NCBI GenBank assembly: GCA_905478335.1
Contig: CAJQIC010000033.1
Coordinates: 1-58,555 of the forward strand
Reading direction: 5' to 3'
Source of the DNA: an uncultured Bacteroidia bacterium
GTDB taxonomy: Bacteria > Bacteroidota > Bacteroidia > NS11-12g > UBA9320
Length of the DNA: 58,555 bases
Below are positions 45,954 through 53,823 of this stretch, in pieces. Positions within the stretch are counted from its first letter, which is position 1. Each line of letters starts with the position of its first letter. Under the pieces are notes generated by a model, which was not told the origin of the DNA, did not search any database, and saw only the letters and a list, made by a program, of their open reading frames with translations. A program made the position numbers and the translations under genes.

Positions 45954-47279
45954 ATGGCTGAAAACAAAATCATAGTAGGATTAGACATTGGAACCACCAA
46001 GATCTGTACGATTGTAGGTCGTATGGGTGAATATGGAAAGGTTGACATTTTAGGATTAGGTCAAGTGCCTACCAATGGAGGTGTAACTCGTGGTGTTGTT
46101 TCAAACATTGACAAAACGGTTAACGCCATTATCGAATCATCAGCACAAGCTTCTAAAAACTCAAACGTAGACATCAATCGTGTTCATGTCGGTATTGCCG
46201 GTGCGCACATCAATAGTTTACAACACAAAGGTATGATTATTCGAAATGATGCCGAAATAGAAATTTCTCAGGAAGACCTTGACAAACTTGAGCAAGACAT
46301 GCACAAGCTATCCGTTAATCCTGGCGACAAGATAATTCACGTTTTACCTCAAGATTTTACCGTTGATAATGAACCTGGCATTGTTGATCCAATTGGCATG
46401 GCTGGTGTAAAGCTAGAAGGCAACTACCATATTATCACAGGTCAAATTACTGCAGCAAAAAATATTTACAAATGCGTTGAGAAATCAGGCATTAAAGTTT
46501 CTGAACTCACCTTAGAGCCTTTGGCTTCAGCCCATTCTGTATTGAGTGATGAAGAACTTGAGGCGGGTGTTGCTTTGGTAGATATAGGTGGTGGAACAAC
46601 AGACGTTGCCATCTTCCATGAAAACATTATACGACACACAGCAATTATTCCTTATGGTGGTAACATCATTACCGAAGACATAAAGGAAGGTTGTAACGTG
46701 ATGAAAAACCAAGCCGAGTTGCTAAAAACTCGTTTTGGATCAGCATTGGCAGATGAATCAACTGAAAATGAAATCGTTTCTATACCCGGCCTTCGAGGAC
46801 GCGAGCCGAAAGAAATTTCTGTAAAAAATCTTTCGATGATTATCAACGCAAGGGTTGCAGAAATACTTGAGTTGGTGTATTACGAAATCAAATCAAGTGG
46901 TTTAGAAAAGAAACTGGTTGGCGGAATTGTGATTACAGGTGGTGGCGCATTACTTAAGAATGTGACACAACTAGCAGAATATATAACGTGTTTGGATGCG
47001 CGTATTGGCTTCCCCAACGAACACTTAGCCAAAGGACTAGTAGAAGAGGTAAAAAGCCCGATTTACGCAACAGCCGTTGGTTTGGTACTGAAGGGGTTGC
47101 GCGAAAATTCTGAAGCATACAACAACTTTATGGCTGAAGAAGAAGTGGCTGTAGAGATTGATTATGCTGAAATGACTGCGGAAGACAAAGACCGTACGAT
47201 CAAAGCGGAAAGAAGAGAACATTTCTTTACCAAGTTTAAAGCATGGCTAAAGGATGAAAGTGACATTAAAGATTTCTAG
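45954..47279 (+). CDS. ftsA: Cell division protein FtsA
   Basis: 441-residue actin-like ATPase that tethers FtsZ to the membrane. Phosphate-1 loop VGLDIGTTKICTIVGR, the 1C domain, LVDIGGGTTDVAIF (phosphate 2) and IVITGGGALLKNV (adenosine). C-terminal amphipathic helix FFTKFKAWLKDESDIKDF is the membrane-targeting sequence. Ten bases precede ftsZ. Confidence 0.97.
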   Translation: MAENKIIVGLDIGTTKICTIVGRMGEYGKVDILGLGQVPTNGGVTRGVVSNIDKTVNAIIESSAQASKNSNVDINRVHVGIAGAHINSLQHKGMIIRNDAEIEISQEDLDKLEQDMHKLSVNPGDKIIHVLPQDFTVDNEPGIVDPIGMAGVKLEGNYHIITGQITAAKNIYKCVEKSGIKVSELTLEPLASAHSVLSDEELEAGVALVDIGGGTTDVAIFHENIIRHTAIIPYGGNIITEDIKEGCNVMKNQAELLKTRFGSALADESTENEIVSIPGLRGREPKEISVKNLSMIINARVAEILELVYYEIKSSGLEKKLVGGIVITGGGALLKNVTQLAEYITCLDARIGFPNEHLAKGLVEEVKSPIYATAVGLVLKGLRENSEAYNNFMAEEEVAVEIDYAEMTAEDKDRTIKAERREHFFTKFKAWLKDESDIKDF

Positions 47280-47289
47280 ATAAAAGCGC

Positions 47290-48675
47290 ATGAATTTTAA
47301 AGTAGACTTACCTAAAGACAAATCCTCAATAATCAAGGTTATTGGTGTTGGTGGCGGTGGCGGAAACGCTGTAAATTATATGTATGAACAGGGCATCTCT
47401 GGTGTCGACTTTTTCATCTTTAATACCGACAACCAGGCTTTAGAAATGAGTCTTGTTCCAAATAAAATTCAAATAGGTAACGAACTTACCGAAGGTCGTG
47501 GTGCTGGATCTAACCCAGAAGTAGGTAAACATGCTGCAGAAGAAAGTCTTGAAGACATTATAGAATCGTTGGGTGTGAACACCCAAATGGTGTTTGTAAC
47601 CGCAGGAATGGGTGGAGGAACCGGTACTGGAGCCGCCCCTGTAATTGCCAAAGCGGCTAAAGACATGGGTATTTTAACTGTGGGTATTGTCACCACCCCA
47701 TTTAGCTTCGAAGGCGGCAAAAGAGTCACTGCAGCTGAAACTGGATTGGCAGAAATGCGCGAAGTTGTTGACTCCTTATTGGTGATTTCAAACGACAGAA
47801 TTAAAGACATGTACGGTAATCTAAAAATTACCGAAGCGTTTTCATACGCTGATAATATTTTAACTACGGCCGCTAAAGGTATTGCTGAGATTATAACCAT
47901 AGCGGGTAGTATAAACGTAGACTTTGAAGACGTTAAAACGGCCATGACGAACAGTGGTGTGGCCATATTGGGTAATGGCATTGCTGAAGGAGACGACAGA
48001 GCAACACGTGCTGCTGAATTGGCGTTAAACTCACCATTGCTAAACGACAATAAAATAACTGGTGCGAGCGACTTGCTTATAAACATCTCTTACGGCGATG
48101 AAGAAGCGAGGATGGATGAATATGCCGCAATCAATGAGTTTTTCCAAGAACAAGCCGGGATGGATGCCAATTTAAAATGTGGTTTGTGTTACGACGAGTC
48201 TTTGGGAGCTAAAGTATCGGTAACCATTATTGCTACTGGATTCCACAAAGCAGAAAACCGGTATATCGGCGTTGAACAGATAGTTGAAGAAGAAGAACAC
48301 ATTATTGAAGCTGCTTCCTATACGCCAGAGGAAACAGAAGCAACTCAAGAGACAACAAAACAGAAACAAACATCCATTTTCGACATTATTAATAGCGAGG
48401 AAGAGGATGAAGATGAAATAAGGATTGCAAATACGAAGGTTGAAGAGATGAAAGAACGCATCGTTAAGCTTAAGGAATTAAGCAAAACGGCGAACTCTCA
48501 AGAAGGAATGGAAGAATTAGAAAACGTGCCTGCCTATAAACGCAGAGGTGTTAAACTAAACCAGACCCTGCACTCTTCAGAAACGGATATATCGCGTACA
48601 TCGTTGGTAGATGAACCTGATAGCAAGCCAGAAATTAAAACGAATAATAGCTTTCTACATGATAATGTAGATTGA
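47290..48675 (+). CDS. ftsZ: Cell division protein FtsZ
   Basis: 461-residue tubulin homologue forming the Z ring. GTP motifs: IKVIGVGGGGGNAVNYM near the N-terminus, GMGGGTGTGAAPVIAKAA (T4 loop), ISNDRIKDM, and the T7 region with the catalytic aspartate (NVDFEDVKTAM). After residue about 320 comes a charged linker (EEEDEDEIRIANTK) and a conserved peptide PAYKRRGVKL near 415-425, followed by about 40 more residues, so the FtsA-binding peptide is internal rather than terminal, as seen in Bacteroidota. Last gene of the cluster. Confidence 0.97.
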   Translation: MNFKVDLPKDKSSIIKVIGVGGGGGNAVNYMYEQGISGVDFFIFNTDNQALEMSLVPNKIQIGNELTEGRGAGSNPEVGKHAAEESLEDIIESLGVNTQMVFVTAGMGGGTGTGAAPVIAKAAKDMGILTVGIVTTPFSFEGGKRVTAAETGLAEMREVVDSLLVISNDRIKDMYGNLKITEAFSYADNILTTAAKGIAEIITIAGSINVDFEDVKTAMTNSGVAILGNGIAEGDDRATRAAELALNSPLLNDNKITGASDLLINISYGDEEARMDEYAAINEFFQEQAGMDANLKCGLCYDESLGAKVSVTIIATGFHKAENRYIGVEQIVEEEEHIIEAASYTPEETEATQETTKQKQTSIFDIINSEEEDEDEIRIANTKVEEMKERIVKLKELSKTANSQEGMEELENVPAYKRRGVKLNQTLHSSETDISRTSLVDEPDSKPEIKTNNSFLHDNVD

Positions 48676-48685
48676 TACGAGTTTG

Positions 48686-48756
48686 ACTACACATGCGACT
48701 TGAACAGGGGGACGCTAGCATTTGAGAAAATGTTTTTGTACCCCCTTTCTTTAATC
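48686..48756 (+). terminator. Structured element 1 after ftsZ (hairpin and T-rich tail)
   Basis: Conserved 5' block ACTACACATGCGACTTGAA, outer stem AGGGGG (48706-48711) with CCCCCT (48741-48746), and inner hairpin CATTT-GAGA-AAATG (48719-48732; GNRA loop). TTTCTTTA follows. It could end the dcw transcript. Element 2 at 48867-48935 is a diverged copy with compensatory stem changes. Confidence 0.6.
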
Positions 48757-48866
48757 AAGAATTGAGGGATTGAAGAATTGAGGGATTGAAGAGGAACTGT
48801 GATGATTGAAGCTAAAAATAAGAAATTGAGACGGTGGCGTATTTACAAAACCGTTTAAATACTTTA

Positions 48867-48937
48867 ACTACACATGCGACTTGAATAGGAGGACAAGATC
48901 ATTTGAGAAAATGTTTTTGGGCCTCCTTTCTTTATTT
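48867..48937 (+). terminator. Structured element 2 (diverged copy, covarying stem)
   Basis: Same ACTACACATGCGACTTGAA, same inner CATTT-GAGA-AAATG (48900-48913), but outer stem AGGAGG (48887-48892) with CCTCCT (48922-48927). Both arms changed together relative to element 1, which argues for selected pairing. A T-rich tail TTTCTTTA follows. Confidence 0.6.
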
Positions 48938-49266
48938 AAGGCCGGCATGAATTGATAGTTGATAGTTGATAGTTGATAGTTGATAGTTGAAAATTATGAC
49001 ATTCAATCCTTCAGTCATTCAATCAGTCAGACATTCAAACATTCAAACATTCCGACATTCAGACATTCAATCCTTCTGTCATTCAATCCTTCAGACATTC
49101 AGACATTCCGACATTCAATCCTCAAGCAAGACCAATAGGAATTAGGTTGAGCAATAATTGAAATTTGAAAGTTGAAAGTTGAGAGTTAGGACCTTAAATC
49201 CCTCAATCCCGCAACCCTTCAATCCCTCAGACATTCAAACATTCCGACATTCAGACATTCAGACAT

Positions 49267-49839
49267 TCAGACATTATCCTTCGTATTCACCAAATTCATG
49301 GCCATACCGATTCCGCGAAAAACCATTTCTTCAATGCCCTTTTTCATCTTAGCGTACAACGGTGGCAAATCGGCTTGTTCTGATTCGGTCCACTCACCGA
49401 GCACGTAATCGATCTGTTGGCCGTTTGAGAATTCGGCGCCGATACCAACGCGTAACCTTGGATACTTGGAACCGTTTAATACTTCCTGAATACTCTTTAA
49501 TCCGTTATGTCCACCATCGCTACCTTTACCACGCATGCGTAGCGTTCCAAATGGCAAATTCAAATCGTCGGTAACTATCAATATTTGATGTGGTTGGACT
49601 GATAACTTCTTCATCCAAAACTGTAGTGCATTACCACTTAAGTTCATGAAGGTGTCTGGTTTTAAAAAGTGCAAATTTCTGCCTCTATAGCGATGCTTGG
49701 CGTATGAACCAAACCGCTCTTGCGTAAACTCAAAATCATATTGATCTGCCAAATAGTCTAGAAAGCCAAAGCCTACATTATGCCTTGTGTTGGCGTATTT
49801 ATCGCCAATGTTACCCAACCCTACTATTAAATATTTCAT
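49267..49839 (-). CDS. pth: Peptidyl-tRNA hydrolase
   Basis: 190 residues; recycles stalled peptidyl-tRNAs. N-terminal YLIVGLGNIGDKYANTRHNVG with the catalytic His, FLKPDTFMNLSG, ILIVTDDLNLPFGTLRMRGKG and DGGHNGLKSIQEVL. The stop lies in the octamer repeat region (the last codons are read from ACATTATCC). Its ATG overlaps the permease stop by four bases. Operon rbfA-permease-pth. Confidence 0.96.
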   Translation of the reverse strand: MKYLIVGLGNIGDKYANTRHNVGFGFLDYLADQYDFEFTQERFGSYAKHRYRGRNLHFLKPDTFMNLSGNALQFWMKKLSVQPHQILIVTDDLNLPFGTLRMRGKGSDGGHNGLKSIQEVLNGSKYPRLRVGIGAEFSNGQQIDYVLGEWTESEQADLPPLYAKMKKGIEEMVFRGIGMAMNLVNTKDNV

Positions 49840-51035
49840 GCGTTCTCTGCGGCTTTAAAAGACGGATAAATGGAAGCCAGCAAGCCAAGCAAGCTTATCA
49901 CAAACACCACGCCTACCAAATCTAACGGGTTTAATCGAACAGGGAAGTATTCAACGAAGCTCCCTTCTAAAGGCACAATGCCATAAGCGTCTTGTATCCA
50001 TACAAACCCTACGCCTATTACTAAACCAACAATTATACCAACCCAAGTAATTAACATGCCTTCGCTCAGAAAGATGTTGCGTATGGTATTGGCCGGTGCG
50101 CCCATGCTTCTCAATATTTGGATATCTTTCTTTTTCTCTAACACCAACATGGTAAGTGCCCCAATGGTATTAAAAGCAGCAATAAGAACCACTAACGTTA
50201 GAATGGCAAACGTCGCCCATTTCTCAGTTTTAAAGACTTTGTACGCCGCTTCATTCTGTTCGCTTCTATTTCTTACCAGAAAGTTATCTCCAAGAATCTC
50301 TTTTAAAGATTCATAGGTTTCAGAAATCTCATCCTCATCGACTTTAACCTCCAAACCACTCACTTTGCCTGGCACGTCGAACAACCTTTGCACTAAGGGT
50401 AACGAAGCAATGATCAAGTCCTTGTCCCCATCATCGTTTAAAGCAATCACGCCAGAAGGGATTACGTATTGCAAATTGAGTGAAGCATCTGGATTGAGCT
50501 GATTATAGGTAACTCCTTTTTTGGGTACAAACAGTGTGGCTTTGGTTTGAATGCTTTCTAGATTGATGTTTAAACTTGACGATATCGCACTGCCAAACAC
50601 AGCAAATTCGTTTCCGTTCTTTTGAAGTCCGTAGTTGCCATACACAATGAATGTATCCACATTGGTAACAGATTTAAACGCCGGATCCACACCTTTAATT
50701 TTGGCAATTTCTTGTGCATCTCCATAACGGACAACGACGTTGTCTTCTAACGTGTTTGAGATTTTTGTTATTCCAGGAACTTCCTTAATTAAGTCCCGAA
50801 TTGAATCTGCTTTAAATGTTTTGGCAAACCTTGCTTCAATTTTTATATCAGGATCAAAAGAGTCGTCCATGCCCTTTACCAAACCCTCTAAACCATTAAG
50901 GAACGAAAGAATGATAATCATCACGGCTGTGCCTACTGTAAAAATCAGTACCGAAATAGCCGAAATAATATTAATGGCATTGGTATTCTTTTTTGAAAAT
51001 AAATACCGCTTCGCTATGAACCCAACCATATTCAT
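49836..51035 (-). CDS. ABC transporter permease, LolC/LolE (FtsX) family
   Basis: 399 residues. N-terminal membrane segment about 17-45 (INIISAISVLIFTVGTAV), a periplasmic domain of about 220 residues, then three C-terminal segments with the FtsX block EKWATFAILTLVVLIAAFN...LEKKKDIQILRSMGA and a terminal SLLGLLASIYPSFKAAE. Likely takes lipoproteins from the inner membrane to carriers. The partner ATPase (LolD) is not adjacent. The ORF may begin at the second Met (MVGFIAKRYLF), as homologs often do. Confidence 0.9.
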   Translation of the reverse strand: MNMVGFIAKRYLFSKKNTNAINIISAISVLIFTVGTAVMIIILSFLNGLEGLVKGMDDSFDPDIKIEARFAKTFKADSIRDLIKEVPGITKISNTLEDNVVVRYGDAQEIAKIKGVDPAFKSVTNVDTFIVYGNYGLQKNGNEFAVFGSAISSSLNINLESIQTKATLFVPKKGVTYNQLNPDASLNLQYVIPSGVIALNDDGDKDLIIASLPLVQRLFDVPGKVSGLEVKVDEDEISETYESLKEILGDNFLVRNRSEQNEAAYKVFKTEKWATFAILTLVVLIAAFNTIGALTMLVLEKKKDIQILRSMGAPANTIRNIFLSEGMLITWVGIIVGLVIGVGFVWIQDAYGIVPLEGSFVEYFPVRLNPLDLVGVVFVISLLGLLASIYPSFKAAENA

Positions 51036-51040
51036 CTGAC

Positions 51041-51409
51041 CTAATCGTCTTTCTTGATCTTGTTGAGTAATTCTTCTATACGCGCAGCACGATCTATCCT
51101 ATCGTCAGCATAAAACTGCACTTCAGGTATTTTACGCATATGGTTTTTGAGTTTCTGAGCCAGATAATGCCTTATGGTAACCTTGTTGTCTTGAAGAATT
51201 GCAAGATCCTTGTCTTTATCTTTAGAATTTAAAAAGCTTAAAAAGACCTTCGCTAACCCAAAATCAGGCGTTACCTCAACTTCCAATACCGTAACCATTA
51301 CCCCTGGCAATAATTGTTTGGCTGCAGAGTCAACGATTTCGCCTAAATCCTTTTGCAACTGCTTTCCTAATTTGTCTTTTCTACTCAATGTTTTTTGAAT
51401 CTTTTGCAA
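51041..51409 (-). CDS. rbfA: Ribosome-binding factor A
   Basis: About 122-residue KH-like factor for 30S maturation. KLGKQLQKDLGEIVDSAAKQ, VTVLEVEVTPDFGLAKVFLSFL and IRHYLAQKLKNHMRKIPEVQFYADDRIDRAARIEELL are the typical segments. The ORF begins with TTG at 51409; an alternative TTG at 51388 (MSRKDKLGK) fits the family start better, so the N-terminal seven residues are uncertain. First gene of the minus-strand operon. Confidence 0.9.
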   Translation of the reverse strand: MQKIQKTLSRKDKLGKQLQKDLGEIVDSAAKQLLPGVMVTVLEVEVTPDFGLAKVFLSFLNSKDKDKDLAILQDNKVTIRHYLAQKLKNHMRKIPEVQFYADDRIDRAARIEELLNKIKKDD

Positions 51410-51470
51410 AGCTACGGTTTTATTGTTTTTCTTTTTTTGTGGTTCTATTGAAGGTTTAAGCGCATTTCAC

Positions 51471-51506
51471 TACGCGTCATTCAGGGTGCAGCGAAGAATC
51501 TCTTTT
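51471..51506 (-). repeat. Dispersed repeat, copy C (inverted)
   Basis: Reverse complement reads GAGATTCTTCGCTGCACCCT then GAATGACGCGTA, matching copy A at 345-383 except for a few bases. It is about 51 kb away, in opposite orientation. Confidence 0.75.
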
Positions 51507-51574
51507 CTTTGATTAGGCTTAAGGGCTAGACTTTAGTTGATAGTTGATAGATGATAATTGATAGTTGTCGTCGC

Positions 51575-51674
51575 TTAGGCTTGCCAGCCTTCTGTTCTTC
51601 CATTAGGCTTATCAGCCGCCTCACCTTCTATTAGGCTTATCAGCCTTCAAGAATTCGTCGATTAGGCTTATCAG
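51575..51674. repeat. Four interrupted direct repeats ATTAGGCTTATCAGCC
   Basis: Copies begin at about 51575 (diverged), 51602, 51630 and 51661, at 28, 28 and 31-base spacing, with unrelated 12-16 base intervals. Too short for CRISPR. Confidence 0.75.
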
Positions 51675-52121
51675 TCCGCCAGTAGTCGGACAAGCTCTAT
51701 AACCGATTTTCATTTTTGAGACCAAAAACGAAACAAACGTGTCCGCCCAACGGCGGAAAGTCTTACCAAAAATATGCTCCCTAACACACAGGCCAGCGCC
51801 TCCCCCGCATTTTTGGTGGACCAACGCTCTTGTTCAGCTTCAGGTAAATATAACAGCGATACGAAGTGCGGGTGGCCAAAAATAATCGGCGATGTGCGAA
51901 GGCGGGTTTTGGTGGCCTAGATGAGGTGGAGGGTTGAGCGTACCAAAACGAAGGGCTTATTATTTTTAAGGCTTTTCTTGTTTCGTTCTTTTTGCCTAAA
52001 AAGAATGAAATCCTGGGTTATAGGGCTGGAAAGCCCTTAGCGACCACCCCAATCGAAACATTTCATCCCAAAAACAAAACCTTCCATCGGAAAACCCAAA
52101 AATAAACCACCAAAAAGGTGA

Positions 52122-52129
52122 TATATTTG
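52122..52129 (+). promoter_or_regulatory. -7 box of the SPFH gene
   Basis: TATATTTG, exact TAnnTTTG match, 22 bases before the ATG. A palindrome-like GATATCAATTTAATATC follows. Confidence 0.5.
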
Positions 52130-52151
52130 TGATATCAATTTAATATCATCT

Positions 52152-53012
52152 ATGGAAAAAACATTTAAGCCCCTTTCTGGTTACCTCATGCTCTTCGTTT
52201 TATTGGTCGGCCCAATCGCTATCGCTTTTGGTATACTGATAAAAAACCCAATCCCTGTTATTATTGGTGCACTTGCCTTTTTGTTAATGGTTGGCGGATT
52301 CAATATTGTGAGCCCAAACGGTTCGGCAGTATTAACCCTGTTTGGCGCGTATAAAGGCACCATTCGCGACAATGGCTTCTTTTGGGTTAACCCATTTTTT
52401 AAGCGACAAAAAATTTCTTTACGGGCACGTAACTTAGATACACCTCTTATTAAAGTGAACGACAGCATTGGTAATCCAATCAAAATTGGTGCTGTAGTGG
52501 TGTGGAAGGTCAAAGAAACGTACAAAGCGGCATTCGATGTAGATGACTATCAAAACTTTGTGAACATTCAAAGTGAAGGGGCTATCAGAAAATTGGCAGG
52601 AGCGTATCCGTATGATGATTTAGAAGACGAACACAACGGCAAAGCAAATCATCTGACATTGCGAAGCGGTGGTGTTGAAATAGATGAAAGATTAGAAGAG
52701 GCATTGACCCGTCGGTTAGAAATTGCCGGTATTGAAGTAATCGAAGCACGAATTAGTTAATTGGCATACTCTGAAGAAATAGCAAGCGCCATGCTTCAAC
52801 GCCAGCAAGCTACCGCCATTATTGCCGCGCGTAAAAAAATTGTCGAAGGCGCCGTACTTATGGTTGATGATGCCCTGGCTCAATTGAGTGCTCGAGAAAT
52901 TGTTGAATTGGATCAAGACAAAAAAGCCGCGATGGTCAGTAATTTACTTGTGGTTTTGTGTTCTGACAAAGCAGCAAATCCAATCATTAATGCAGGAACT
53001 CTTCATAATTAA
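52152..53012 (+). pseudogene. SPFH/band-7 domain protein interrupted by an in-frame TAA
   Basis: Two in-frame pieces: 52152-52760 (202 residues: two N-terminal membrane segments, then the SPFH domain with NGSAVLTLFGAYKGTIRDNG and LRARNLDTPLIKVND) and 52761-53012 ([20 protein letters not shown]...[10 protein letters not shown]). In this family the two are one protein, with a His following EARIS and then LAYS. Here TAA (52758-52760) takes that place and the frame is otherwise open and well conserved. A TTG follows the stop directly, so a split translation is possible. Neighbours 53016 and 53169 are intact. Options: recent loss, stop read-through, restart, or sequencing error. Confidence 0.85.
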
Positions 53013-53015
53013 GCC

Positions 53016-53168
53016 ATGGATAGATACGTTATTTTAGAAAAGAAATTATTTGAAAAAACCCCAGCGTTTGAAAAGAGAATTAATGACTTTCATCGCAAAG
53101 GTTACAAAGCTGTTAACATGGCCCTTAGCCAAGGAGGTTATGCAGTATTAATGGAAAAAGTGAGTTAA
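53016..53168 (+). CDS. Small conserved protein of the SPFH cassette (50 residues)
   Basis: A short frame starting at an ATG three bases after the SPFH frame ends. It reads MDRYVILEKKLFEKTPAFEK at the start and ends QGGYAVLMEKVS. The protein is basic with one helix-rich stretch and one strand-like end. Such tiny genes recur between SPFH and Arc-type genes in Bacteroidota. Its stop is immediately followed by the GTG of the next gene. No named domain is recognised. Confidence 0.65.
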   Translation: MDRYVILEKKLFEKTPAFEKRINDFHRKGYKAVNMALSQGGYAVLMEKVS

Positions 53169-53333
53169 GTGGGAAATAAAAAAGCATTCGCTTTACGTAT
53201 GGACGAAAAAATGTTAGCCGCCGTTGAAAAATGGGCGGCTGACGAGTTTAGGAGCACCAACGGGCAGATTGAATTTTTGTTAAGCGAAGCCTTAAAAAAA
53301 GCAGGTCGAGCCCCAAAGCCCAAAAAAGGGTAA
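53169..53333 (+). CDS. Arc-type ribbon-helix-helix DNA-binding protein (54 residues)
   Basis: GTG start directly after the previous stop. The KAFALRMDEKMLAAVEKWA strand-helix and DEFRSTNGQIEFLLSEALKK helix match the Arc/MetJ ribbon-helix-helix fold that dimerises on short palindromes. A basic Pro/Lys tail closes it. Likely autoregulates the SPFH-small-Arc operon; no operator was pinned down, although the GATATC...GATATC-like motif just before the SPFH ATG is a candidate. Confidence 0.8.
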   Translation: MGNKKAFALRMDEKMLAAVEKWAADEFRSTNGQIEFLLSEALKKAGRAPKPKKG

Positions 53334-53478
53334 GGTTGATAACGCCTCAATAGCTTTTGCATCGCCTTGCGTTTGCAAGCCATTGTGTCACAAAACCTTG
53401 CAAATTGCGATTTTAATGCAGCGTTTTGATACCTTTGGGTGTTTAGCCCTTAAAGGTTTCAAGTGAAAATTGTAAGTC
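53334..53478. other. Short gene-free stretch with a hairpin
   Basis: About 145 bases between the RHH gene and the first attC-like site, with no gene. ACCTTT and AAAGGT (about 53429-53455) enclose a GGG/CCC inner stem around GTTTAG-like bases; no T-run follows. Confidence 0.5.
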
Positions 53479-53546
53479 TTCAAACTAATGTTTATAGCGC
53501 ATAGCACCCTTCGGGATGCTACGACGCTATGCACTAACCGTTACAC
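53479..53546 (+). other. attC-like site 0 (end of an upstream, possibly eroded cassette)
   Basis: The 3' end is the core GTTACAC (53540-53546). Upstream lies a strong imperfect palindrome: ATAGCG (53494-53499) with CGCTAT (53525-53530), TAGCA (53502-53506) with TGCTA (53517-53521), and CCC with GGG around a short loop. The left AAC core is degenerate (CAAACTAATG). The R' core is well supported by its match to the end of cassette 1. Confidence 0.6.
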
Positions 53547-53553
53547 AACATAA

Positions 53554-53823
53554 ATGACAATTAAGGAGATAGACAGAATAATTGAAATGGCATGGGAGGA
53601 CAAAACACCTTTCGAAGCTATTAAAATACAGTTTGGATTTACAGAAGCCGATGTTATTAAATTAATGCGTAAAGAGCTGAAAGAAAGTTCTTTTAAGCGC
53701 TGGAGAAAGCGTGTTAATAGTGGTTTCAGTAGTAAGCACTTAAACAAAAGAAGCGAAGAAATCAAGCGATTTAGGTCTTCGAGACAAAAAAGCATTTCGA
53801 ATAATAAAATTTCAAAACGATAG
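53554..53823 (+). CDS. TIGR03643/DUF2805 family protein
   Basis: 89 residues. MTIKEIDRIIEMAWEDKTPF then EAIKIQFGF and VIKLMRKELKESSFKRWRKR give a helix-turn-helix-like, basic protein that is a known neighbour of photolyase/cryptochrome genes in Bacteroidota and some other phyla. It starts five bases after the TTACACAACATAA cassette start. The stop TAG shares bases with the presumed ATA start of the next gene. Role unknown; a regulator or RNA-binding helper is possible. Confidence 0.85.
   Translation: MTIKEIDRIIEMAWEDKTPFEAIKIQFGFTEADVIKLMRKELKESSFKRWRKRVNSGFSSKHLNKRSEEIKRFRSSRQKSISNNKISKR

Larger units (their letters stand above)
48676..49266. repeat. Repeat-rich gap after ftsZ
   Basis: 591 bases without a gene. 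Besides the two hairpin elements, it contains TTGAGGGATTGAAGAA octamers (48762-48800), five exact tandem copies of TTGATAG at 48952-48986, then from about 48990 to 49275 the octamers ACATTCAA, TCCTTCAA and variants. These are the reverse complements of those in 1-130. About 49128-49180 holds CCAATAGGAATTAGGTTG and CAACTTTCAA-type words whose inverted counterparts lie at about 248-300. Confidence 0.85.
51410..52151. repeat. Hairpin- and repeat-rich region without genes
   Basis: 742 bases. Contains the inverted dispersed repeat at 51471-51506, TTGATAG heptamers near 51535, four ATTAGGCTTATCAGCC-type repeats at 51575-51674, and three hairpins: TCCGCC-CAAC-GGCGGA (51742-51757), CGTTCTTTTT-GCCT-AAAAAGAATG (51984-52007, one mismatch), AGGGCT-GGAA-AGCCCT (52022-52037). 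It looks like a mosaic of intergenic elements. Confidence 0.75.

Noticed and set aside
47469-48086. 205-residue minus-strand ORF inside ftsZ
   Set aside because: Shadow of ftsZ; composition mirrors its coding strand and it has no recognisable domain.
48990-49275. Possible CRISPR or coding repeat
   Set aside because: Contiguous 8-base degenerate units without spacers; not a multiple of three; no frame runs through.
51575-51674. Possible CRISPR array
   Set aside because: Repeat units are 14-16 bases and spacers 12-16, far below CRISPR sizes, and no cas genes are near.
51621-51824. 67-residue minus-strand ORF
   Set aside because: It covers a GC-hairpin (TCCGCC...GGCGGA) and the ATTAGGCTTATCAGCC repeats, has no domain or good start, and reads like translated repeat.
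53334-53546. An attI site or integrase promoter left of cassette 1
   Set aside because: The site at 53479-53546 is palindromic as attC is, not a simple attI, and no integrase frame is present.
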